Assembly: GCF_018860155.1 (NCBI RefSeq)
Contig: NZ_JAHKNI010000004.1
Span: 372,001 to 436,000 of the forward strand
Length of the DNA stretch: 64,000 nt
Direction of reading: 5' to 3'
DNA from: Nocardia albiluteola
GTDB lineage: Bacteria; Actinomycetota; Actinomycetes; Mycobacteriales; Mycobacteriaceae
The translations under genes and the position numbers were made by a program. A model generated the notes under the pieces. That model worked only from the letters and a program-made list of their open reading frames with translations. It was not told where the DNA came from and ran no database searches. Shown here piece after piece: positions 49,793-57,900 of the stretch. Position 1 is the first letter of the stretch, and each line of letters begins with the position of its first letter.

Positions 49793-52168
49793 ATGCGGGT
49801 TCTGATCACCGGAATCACCGAGCCCACCGGTCGCGCGGTGGCGCGCATGCTGCTGGCCGCGGGCCACGAGGTCGCGGGCCTGGACGTCCGGCGCCATCGC
49901 TACGTCGATCCCCGGGTGCCGGTCCGGGTCGGCGACTGCGCCGACGCGGCGACGGTGGCCGCGGCGATCGAGGGCTGCGACAGCATCATTCACCTGTCGG
50001 GCCGGCCGGTCGCGGCGGTGGCGAGGGCGGCGCGCGCGGCGGGTGCACGGGTCATCGTTCCCGCGCTGGCCGGGGAGGACACCGCGGTGGCCGCCGCGCT
50101 GGCCGGATCGGAGGCGGCCCTGCTCGTTCGCACCGCGCTGGTCGCCGGGCGCCGAGTGGAGTCCGGCGGCCGGACCGTCGTGCGGACCCTGCTGGGAACG
50201 CCCGCGCCGCAGGGTGTTCAGCTGCTGCACACCGACGATCTCGAGCGCTTTCTGGTGCTGGCCGCGACCGGGGATCGCTCCGGCGTGGTCGATTTGGCCG
50301 CTCCCGGCGAGGTCTCCGCGGCGGACGCGCGGCGGGCACTGGGATCCTCGGGTGTGCGCGCCGGTTCGGGAATCGTCCCGCCGCGGCTGGATACCACTGC
50401 CGCGCAGCAGGATTGGGGCTTCCGGTGCGGCTGGAACGCCTCGGAGGTGCTCGAGGACATCGCCCGCGGTCTCGTCGGCCGCAAGCCGTCCGGCGACGGA
50501 TTCGCCACTCGCTCAGGACATATCCCGTTGCCCGCGCACGTCGTGCCGTCCCGATCGCCGGTCTCCGACGACGGTCCGCTGGTTGATGCCGCACCCGAGG
50601 GCTGGGAGGGCGAATTCGACGATCGCATCGATCCCCGCATCCCGGTGTGCACCGCCACCAACACCTCCGAGGCGATGCCGGGCCCGATGACCCCGCTGAC
50701 GATCGATCTGCAGGCCGGTGCGATCCGGCTGGGCAACGAGGCCATGGGCCACATGATCGCGCTGGAGGGAATAGCCCTGGAACACTGGGTATCCCGTGTC
50801 ACCTCGGTGCTGGGCCACAACTTCTACATCAACGCCTCCATCGGTGTGCTGGCCGCGGCGAACATGCCCGGCTGGGACGAGGAGACCATCCGCAGGGACG
50901 TCTACGGCTCCATCCCGGCCGAGGTGCCGCTGCAGCCGCAGGGCCCCCCGCCGATGCCGACGGGTCTGGCCGGGCGGATGGGCACGCTCACCGCGACCGG
51001 CCGGGTCGCGGCGACCGCCCTGAAATACCGGGAGACCGCCGAACTCATCAACGCCGCCTCCCATCGAGAGGCGCTGACCCGCACCGAGATCGGTGAGCTC
51101 GCCGACGAGCAGCTGCATGCCCGCGCGCTGCTGTGGCGCGACCGCCTCAATCAGGCCTGGCAGGCCGCGGCCATCGGCGTCATGCTGGTCGGCGCGGCCG
51201 CGGCGACGCACAAGGGCGAGGTGAAGATCGATCTGGATCGCCTGGAATCGGCCAAGCCGATGCTGGCGGTCGAGCGGCTCGCCGCGCTGTGCCGCGCGGA
51301 CGCCGGGCTGCAGGCCGTGGCCCGCACCGGCGATGTGGCCGCGGCACGGGAGAAGTCCCCGGAATTCGCCGCCGCGCTCGATCAGGAGCTGGCCCGGATC
51401 GGCCATCGCGGTCCCGGCGAGTGCGAACTGCTCAACCTGCCGTTCGGCGACCGTCCCGGACTGCTGGTGACCGCGGCGGCTCGGGCCGCGGAACTGCCTG
51501 CCCCACACCGTGATCCGGTGGCACCGCCCAAGGGTCGCACCGCGGCGATGGCGGTCGGCGCGCAGGTGTATCGGGAGCGCGCTCGCGATGCGGTGGTGCG
51601 CCTGACCAACTGCCTGCGCATGGCCACCCGGGAGCGGGCCGCACGGCTGATCCGCGCCGGACTGCTGCACGAGGCCGAGGATTCGGCGTACCTGACGCTG
51701 GACGAAATCCTCTGGGCTCCTGAGGATCTGGCCGATCGGGTAGCTCGCCGCCGCGCCGAGCGGACGCGCCTGCAGGGGATTCGCATGCCCGAGTTGATCA
51801 TCGGCACCTGGGAGCCCGAGGCGGTATCGGGTGCGCTCGCCGTCGGCGAAACCCTCACCGGCCTGGGCGTGAGCGCGGGCGTGGTCGAGGGCACCGTGAA
51901 ACTCATGCTGTCCCAGGACGACGACATCGAACCCGGCGACATCCTGGTGGCCCCGGTCACGGACACCGGTCACACCGCGATGTTCGCCTACGCCGGGGCG
52001 GTGGTCACCGATATCGGGGGCGCGGCCTCGCACGCGGCGATCGTCGCGCGCGAATTCGGCATTCCCTGCGTGGTGGACACCAAGACCGCCAGCACCGGAC
52101 TCGTCGACGGCCAGCGCGTGCGGGTGGACGGCGCGGCGGGCACCATCACGGTCCTCGCCGATGCCTAA
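49793..52168 (+). CDS. NAD(P)-epimerase / PEP-utilising-enzyme fusion protein (Rv2047c-like)
   Basis: A 791-aa protein. Residues 1-~235 are a Rossmann epimerase-like domain (MRVLITGITEPTGRAVARML), and ~290-680 resemble the substrate-binding region of rifampin phosphotransferase/PEP synthase-type enzymes (TNTSEAMPGPMTPLTIDL, RDVYGSIP). The final swivel domain has the phosphate-accepting His747 in VTDIGGAASHAAIVAREFGIP. The ATP-grasp domain that normally charges the His is missing and its place is taken by the epimerase domain. M. tuberculosis Rv2047c, near pks12, has this layout. It precedes a PtpB-like gene. The enzyme activity is unknown. Confidence 0.85.
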   Translation: MRVLITGITEPTGRAVARMLLAAGHEVAGLDVRRHRYVDPRVPVRVGDCADAATVAAAIEGCDSIIHLSGRPVAAVARAARAAGARVIVPALAGEDTAVAAALAGSEAALLVRTALVAGRRVESGGRTVVRTLLGTPAPQGVQLLHTDDLERFLVLAATGDRSGVVDLAAPGEVSAADARRALGSSGVRAGSGIVPPRLDTTAAQQDWGFRCGWNASEVLEDIARGLVGRKPSGDGFATRSGHIPLPAHVVPSRSPVSDDGPLVDAAPEGWEGEFDDRIDPRIPVCTATNTSEAMPGPMTPLTIDLQAGAIRLGNEAMGHMIALEGIALEHWVSRVTSVLGHNFYINASIGVLAAANMPGWDEETIRRDVYGSIPAEVPLQPQGPPPMPTGLAGRMGTLTATGRVAATALKYRETAELINAASHREALTRTEIGELADEQLHARALLWRDRLNQAWQAAAIGVMLVGAAAATHKGEVKIDLDRLESAKPMLAVERLAALCRADAGLQAVARTGDVAAAREKSPEFAAALDQELARIGHRGPGECELLNLPFGDRPGLLVTAAARAAELPAPHRDPVAPPKGRTAAMAVGAQVYRERARDAVVRLTNCLRMATRERAARLIRAGLLHEAEDSAYLTLDEILWAPEDLADRVARRRAERTRLQGIRMPELIIGTWEPEAVSGALAVGETLTGLGVSAGVVEGTVKLMLSQDDDIEPGDILVAPVTDTGHTAMFAYAGAVVTDIGGAASHAAIVAREFGIPCVVDTKTASTGLVDGQRVRVDGAAGTITVLADA

Positions 52169-52261
52169 CGGCGCTGGGGCGCAACGACGTTCCGCGTGAG
52201 GCCACGCGGACGGGTCCGGGCCCGGCGACCTGCACGGGCCCGACACAGGAGAGGGGAACAT

Positions 52262-53200
52262 ATGTCGATTTCACATGTCCTGCGCGCGCCTATGGCCGGT
52301 GCGGCGGCGGCGTTACTGGCGCTGTGCCCGGTGGTCACCACCGCGGCATCGGCCGAGCCTGCCGCCATCGTCCACATGGCGCCGGCGGCCACCGCGTCCG
52401 GTATTCATACCCTGGGAATCGCCACCGCGCCCAATGCCCGTGACATCGGCGGCTATCCGACCCAGCAGGGCGGAATGATCCGCTACGGCCAGGTGTTTCG
52501 CAGCGACGCGCTGAACAAGCTCACCGCGGCCGACCAGCAGGCGCTGGCCTCGCACAATATCGGCACGGTCCTGGACTTCCGCAGCCCGAACGAGGTGAAG
52601 GCCGCCCCCGACCAGCTGCCGTCCTCGATCTCGTATCAGGCACTGCCGGTGTGGAATCCGAGCAACGACTTCTACCTGCAGATCGAGAAGATCATCGACG
52701 GCGGCCCGCAGGCGCAGCAGGCGAACCTCGGCGGCGGCAAGGGCGTGGCGCTGATGAGCAACTATTACCGCTGGATGATCACCGACGCCACCGCGCGCGC
52801 CCAATTCGCCACGGCCATCAAGGATCTGGCTCACGCACCGAGCGCGGTGCTCTACCACTGCACTGCCGGCAAGGACCGGACCGGCTGGATGACGGCCCTG
52901 GTGATGAGTGCGCTCGGCGTGCCCAGGGGCCTGATCTACAACGACTACCTGGCCTCCAACCAGTACCTGGCGGCCTCGAACCAGGCCGAGCTGGCGGCAC
53001 TGCAGAAGGCGGGCCTGGTCACCGATCCCTCCCTGCTGGCCCCGATCCTCGGTGTGCAGCGCGACTTCCTGGACGCGGCGTTCGACCAGGCGAGCAAGTC
53101 GTTCGGATCCCTCGACGGCTTCCTGTCCAACGGGCTCGGCATCGATGCCGCGACCCGGCAGGCGCTGACGGCCAAGCTGGTCGACAGCTCCGGGCACTGA
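52262..53200 (+). CDS. Secreted PtpB-type phosphatase
   Basis: A 312-aa protein from ATG 52262 (RBS GAGAGGGG). Residues 1-~32 form a Sec signal peptide (MAGAAAALLALCPVVTTAASAEP). The mature part has NARDIGGYPTQQGGMIRYGQVFRSD and the P-loop HCTAGKDRTG with Cys200 and Arg206, with Lys-Asp between, as in PtpB. This class works on phosphotyrosine and phosphoinositides; a secreted version could act outside the cell or on a host, which is only an inference. It lies 93 nt after the fusion gene and is closed by a strong hairpin. Confidence 0.9.
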   Translation: MSISHVLRAPMAGAAAALLALCPVVTTAASAEPAAIVHMAPAATASGIHTLGIATAPNARDIGGYPTQQGGMIRYGQVFRSDALNKLTAADQQALASHNIGTVLDFRSPNEVKAAPDQLPSSISYQALPVWNPSNDFYLQIEKIIDGGPQAQQANLGGGKGVALMSNYYRWMITDATARAQFATAIKDLAHAPSAVLYHCTAGKDRTGWMTALVMSALGVPRGLIYNDYLASNQYLAASNQAELAALQKAGLVTDPSLLAPILGVQRDFLDAAFDQASKSFGSLDGFLSNGLGIDAATRQALTAKLVDSSGH

Positions 53201-53208
53201 CTCACCCA

Positions 53209-53249
53209 GCCGCCGCGGCGACCCCGGAATTCGGTGTCGCCGCGGCGGC
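53209..53249 (+). terminator. Terminator of the PtpB-like gene
   Basis: GCCGCCGCGGCGAC (53209-53222) pairs perfectly over 14 bp with GTCGCCGCGGCGGC (53236-53249), 8 nt after the stop codon. Confidence 0.75.
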
Positions 53250-53269
53250 GGGCGCTCTAGTGTCGGGAC

Positions 53270-53791
53270 ATGACTTGGACCGTTCCCGAGGTGCAGCGCA
53301 CCCATGCGATGGCGGTGGGCGGCGAGCGCGAGACGCTGCAGTCGTGGCTGGATTTCCATCGGGCCACGCTGCTGTGGAAGTGCCGCGGCCTGACCGCGGA
53401 GCAGCTGAAGACCCGCAGCGTGGAACCCTCGGCGATGTCGCTGCTGGGCCTGATCCGGCACATGACCGAGGTGGAGCAGGCGTGGTTCCGGCGTCGCTCG
53501 GCGGGCCAGGAGGTGCGGGCCCCCTATTCCACCGCCGAGCACCCCGACGGCGACTTCGACGACCTCGCCGAGGCCGATCCGGAGCGCGATATCGCCCTGT
53601 TCCACACCGAAATCCGGCTCAGTGACGAGGCGGTGGCCACGCTGCCGCTCGAGCACACCTTCGTCCACCCGCGCTCGGGCGCCCGGCTGAGCCTGCGCTG
53701 GGTCTACCAGCACATGATCGAGGAATACGCCCGCCACAATGGCCACGCGGATTTGCTGCGCGAGCGGATCGACGGGGTTACGGGGGATTGA
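53270..53791 (+). CDS. DinB family protein (DUF664)
   Basis: A 173-aa DinB-fold protein from ATG 53270. The helix pattern and metal His residues are in SLLGLIRHMTEVEQAWF and VYQHMIEEYARHNGHADLLRERIDG. It is a paralogue type of the 24613 protein. The short distance from the preceding terminator (20 nt) means its promoter must lie inside or just after that hairpin. The function is unknown. Downstream of it the base composition drops. Confidence 0.85.
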   Translation: MTWTVPEVQRTHAMAVGGERETLQSWLDFHRATLLWKCRGLTAEQLKTRSVEPSAMSLLGLIRHMTEVEQAWFRRRSAGQEVRAPYSTAEHPDGDFDDLAEADPERDIALFHTEIRLSDEAVATLPLEHTFVHPRSGARLSLRWVYQHMIEEYARHNGHADLLRERIDGVTGD

Positions 53792-53837
53792 GTTCGGCCC
53801 ATGAATCGATGGAGCGGTCTCCTTGTGTGCTGCTCAC

Positions 53838-54425
53838 CTACTCGTTTGAAACAAGCTCCCCGACATCCTCGGCAGCCGGTACCAGGTAGATGCGGTCGAG
53901 AAAAGGATCTGAAAAGTTGCTATGCCGCCAGCCTTCGAAGCATTGCATCTCAGGAAGATCCTCCAGCGCTGATTTCACGAATTCGGAGGATGCTGATCTC
54001 GGTTGCTCCATCCGAAACCGGCGCATTTCGGGAGCGTTCATGTTTCCGATCCAGAACTGAGGTGTGATTATCCAGTCGCCGCCGGATGTTTCGCGCCATT
54101 GGCCGCCGTCGTCGTAGTCCCACCAATCGGTAATCGAAACCATCACGAGGTAGCCTTCTGTGCTTGCTGTCCATCTACTATCGGGTTTTGTGGATTCGAT
54201 CAGGTGACGTACCGCGGCTCTGACCAGTAATGTGTTCTGCGTCTGAACGGGCTCGCCTTGGAGAAAGGCGATTTGAGTGAGCCGGGAATATAAGGGTACC
54301 TCGTCGAACGTTTGTGTGCGAAACGGTGGTCTGCAGACATCTTGGAGCTGCTCTATCTGTATAAGATGCTTGAAATCGCTTTGGTATCGGGAATCTAATT
54401 CCAGCATTTTATACATTCCATCCAT
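53838..54425 (-). CDS. Orphan protein, candidate second immunity protein
   Basis: A 195-aa soluble protein (ATG 54425, MDGMYKMLELDSRYQ) with no recognised domain. It is acidic and aromatic-rich: ITDWWDYDDGGQWRET, DWIITPQFWIGNMN, LPEMQCFEGWRHSNFSD. Its codon use is AT-richer than the genome average. It lies 151 nt downstream of the presumed immunity gene on the RHS strand. The position and composition suggest a spare or former immunity gene, as often seen behind polymorphic toxins. Confidence 0.6.
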   Translation of the reverse strand: MDGMYKMLELDSRYQSDFKHLIQIEQLQDVCRPPFRTQTFDEVPLYSRLTQIAFLQGEPVQTQNTLLVRAAVRHLIESTKPDSRWTASTEGYLVMVSITDWWDYDDGGQWRETSGGDWIITPQFWIGNMNAPEMRRFRMEQPRSASSEFVKSALEDLPEMQCFEGWRHSNFSDPFLDRIYLVPAAEDVGELVSNE

Positions 54426-54576
54426 AGTCTCGTAGCCAGTTGGTTACATGTTTCGGCCAGTTCTGTTAACTACTGAATCAATGGCTGTCCGGCCCGGTCA
54501 ACGAGGTGTAATCGTCATCTATAAGCTCAATTTTGCTGTGACGGTTACATCCGCAGTTCTTTGTCGGAGTGGCGTC

Positions 54577-54960
54577 TCATTTTGATAATTTTTCCGCACG
54601 CTTTTCAATAGATTCTCTATCGAAGATCAGCGGATCGAAAGAGATGATGTACTCCGTGCTATCCGATATCTCGATATCGGCCACGACATCGCCCTGTGAA
54701 TTGGTTGCGGCAATCTCCCCTTCGTATGCCTGTTGCAGGTTCCTGGCAAATTCGAGAATCTCTGACCAGTCGAATACTGCTTCCCCTGCGTCCACTTGGC
54801 GCTGAAAGTCCTCCCAGGTAGACCCGTTCGGGAAACGGCCCGATCCGTCAAGAGTCAGAATCGTCCACCTGAAATCATTCGTCTTGAATACTTCGACTAT
54901 ATCGACCAGCGGAACCAGTGTTTGGTCTTTGCTCCACATGGGTATTGAAATTGTGATCAT
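54577..54960 (-). CDS. Putative immunity protein for the RHS toxin
   Basis: A 127-aa protein from ATG 54960 (MITISIPMWSKDQTLVPLVDIVE). The ATG overlaps the RHS stop TGA (54957-54959) by ATGA, so it is translated directly after the toxin. The protein is acidic (TWEDFQRQVDAGEAVFDWSE, VVADIEISDSTEYIISFD), suits binding a basic nuclease-like tip, and has no known domain. The identity as immunity protein is inferred from position, size and charge; a longer frame to 55110 is only toxin antisense. Confidence 0.65.
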   Translation of the reverse strand: MITISIPMWSKDQTLVPLVDIVEVFKTNDFRWTILTLDGSGRFPNGSTWEDFQRQVDAGEAVFDWSEILEFARNLQQAYEGEIAATNSQGDVVADIEISDSTEYIISFDPLIFDRESIEKRAEKLSK

Positions 54961-57900
54961 TTGGGATACCTTAGTGTGATCGCAGGTCCGTGCTGTGGTG
55001 TTCCACCGGATGGATTTGGTACCCAGTCGTGTTGGTGTGGGTTCTCGTGGTTGCTGGGACGTCCGTGATCGGTGAAATGGATATCTCGCGTTGGTTTGCC
55101 GTCGATCCATTCGCGTGCAGTTCGATAATCGCCGTTCCTTCCGTGTGCTATTCCTAGCTGAGAATGTGGATAATTGGTATCCGGAACCGGATTTCCGTGC
55201 TTGTCTCTCGGAAGTCCTCCTTTGAGCCGATTACCATCTGTATCGAACTTATCGCCTCGATCGGGGTACCCGGCCAGATCGTTAGTATTGCTTTTTCCCT
55301 GGCCGGTGCCTTCGCAGGCGAGACCCAGCGGATCGATCCATGCGGTTGGGTTGTGCGGATAAATGTTAGGGTTCGGTGCAGGTACTAGGCCGAGTGGGTC
55401 TTGAGTGAGATAACGGCCAGTTGAAGGGTCGTAAAATCGATTGCAGTTATAGTGCAAGCCGGATTCGACGTCATGGATCTGGCCAGGGAGGCGCAGGAGG
55501 GTTTGTGTTGTGCCGTGCCAGGTAGTGTAGCCCCAGATATCCGCGTCGCCTAGAGCTGCGGGGTATCCGGTAGCGGGGTCGATAAGTTCGGTAGGAGTGC
55601 CGACAAGGTCGGTGGCGATGGCGTAGAACTCACGGTCGATTGTCGCCCGAGCGATCGTTTGTGTGAGCGGGGTGTATGTGCCGGGCTCATATGTCCACCG
55701 AGTGGTGATTCTATTGGCGTATTGCTCGGTGAGGTGGGTGTTGTCCCAGGTGTAGTCGGTGCGTTCGAGTACGTGGCCTTCGTTGGTGAGGTGTTGTTTG
55801 GTGGTGCGGCGGCCGAGGGCGTCGTAGGTGTAGTGCCACCATTGGCGGTCGGGGGTTTGGATGTCGGTGAGTTGGTCGAAGGCGTTGTAGCGGTAGTGCC
55901 AGACGGCCGACTGGCGGGAGAGGCGTTTTACCTCCTTGCGGATGAGGCGTCCGGCGGGGTCGTAGGTGTAGCGGGTGCGGCCGTTGCGGAGCAGGAGGTT
56001 GTTGCGGTATTCGCGGCGGCCTTCGGGGATGTCGCCGGGGGCGGTGATGGGGGTGGTGGAGTCGGGGGCGTGGTCGGTGGGCAGGGGTGAGATGGGGGTG
56101 GGGGTGCTCGGTGGGAGGGTGCCGGTGATGTTGGAGAGGGGGTCGTATTGGTAGTGCTGGGTGGGGTGGCTGGTGTGGGTGAGGGTGGTTATTCGGCCGG
56201 CGGGGTCGAGGGTGTAGGTGCGGTGTTCGGGAGTGACGCCGGGGCGGGTGGTGGTGTGGTGGGTGAGGTAGCCGTCGGGGCGCCAGGTGTAGTTGTCGCG
56301 GCGCAGGATTCGGGTCGGTGCGCCGGGAGAGGGTGGGGTGGCGGTGAGTTCGCGGTGCGTGACGTGGCCGACGGGGGAGAGGGTTTGTTCGAAGGTCAGG
56401 GCATCCAGGGTCCAGCCGGTGGGGCGGCCCAGGAGGTCGTGGGTGAATCCGATGCGGTGGCCGTCGGTGGTCAAAGCGGAAATGCGGCCGGTGGGGTCGC
56501 GGTCCCACGTGGTGAGCGAGCCGGTGGGGGAGCGGCGAGCCGTGCGGTAGCCGTGGGCGTCGTAGGCGCACTGCATCGGGGGATGGTTGTCTACACGCTG
56601 GGAGGCGAGCTGGCCGGTGGGGGTGTAGGTGAAATCCAGGGTGTGGGTGGGGTCTTGGCCGGTGCCGGAGGTTGCGGTGAGAGGGCGGCCGACGAGGTCG
56701 TGGGTGTAGTGGAGGTATTCGCCGGTGTCGGCTTGGATGCGGACCAGGTTGCCCAGGGGGTCGTACCAGTGGCGGCGGGTTACGCCGGTAGGGCCGGTGA
56801 CGGCGGCGACCCGCCCACCGGGGTCGTGCGTGTATTGCGTTGTGGCGCCGGAGTAGTCGGTCTCCGACGCGAGTAGCCCGGCGGTGTTGTATGTGTATTT
56901 CCACGTTTGGCCGAGGGGGTTGATGACGCCGGTGAGGCGGCGCTCGGTGTCCCAGGTGTAGCGGGTGGTGGTGTGGTCGGGATCGGTGCGGGTCCCGAGG
57001 AGGTCGAATGTGCCGTAGGTGTAGCGGGTTTCGCCGCCGGCACGGTCGGTGTGGGTCAGGAGGTTGCCCTCGCCGTCCCAGGTCCAGGATTCGGTGTGGC
57101 CGTCGGGATCGGTGCGGGACAGGAGTTTTCCCTCACCGGACCATGCGTATCGGGTGATACCGCCCAGGGCGTCGGTCACCGTCGACAGGCGGCCGAGGTG
57201 GTCTCGCTCGATGTGAGTGACGGACCCGTAGGGATCGGTGACCGCGATCGGATTGCCCGCGGCGTCGGCGACGATAGTGGTTGTGGCGCCGGTTGATTCG
57301 GTGATCGTGCTGATCGCGCCGTTAGGATGGTGGCCGTATTCGGTGCGGACTCCCGCCTCGTCGATTGCGGCAGTGAGATTGCCGCGGGCGTCCCATTCCC
57401 GGTGGCGGGTCGAGCCGTCCGCGTCGGTGACCGTCACGGGGCGGTTACGGGCGGCGTAATCGATGGTGAGGGTGTGCTGGTCGGGGCGAGTGATTCTCGT
57501 CAGGTCGCCGTCGCGGGTGTAGTGGTAGGTGGTGGTGTTGCCGTTGGGGTCGGTGACGCGGACCGGCTTGCGGCTGGGCAGGTACAGGGTGGTGGTGCGG
57601 CCACCGTCGGGGGTGATGGTGCCGGTCAACTGTAGGTCGGGGTTGAACTCGAATACCGTTGCCGCGCCGAGGGAGTCGGTGACCGTGGTGCGGTGGCCGG
57701 ACCCGTCGGGGTAGGTGAAGTAGTCGAACTCCGCGTTTATGAATCCGTCGGTGCCGTGCTGGGAGATGACGCGTCCGGCCGGGTCGTAGGTGTTGGTCAG
57801 GGAGGTGCTGTTGGAGTCGGTCCAGGAGGTGATGCGGTGCTCGGGGTCGTAGGTGTAGGTGGTGGTCGCGCCGACCCCATTGCTAACGGTGGTGAGTTCA

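Larger units (their letters stand above)
53792..55740. other. AT-richer island covering toxin tip and orphan genes
   Basis: Base composition falls visibly from about 53,800 to 55,740; for example, 54361-54420 is largely A/T while flanking genes are about 70% GC. The island carries the two orphan genes and the last ~260 residues of the RHS protein, including its variable tip. This is the usual mark of horizontally exchanged toxin/immunity cassettes. Exact percentages were not computed. Confidence 0.75.

Noticed and set aside
53838..54960. Insertion sequence or transposase remnants as the source of the AT-rich patch.
   Set aside because: No transposase frame, terminal inverted repeats or target-site duplication could be seen; the composition is explained by toxin-cassette exchange.
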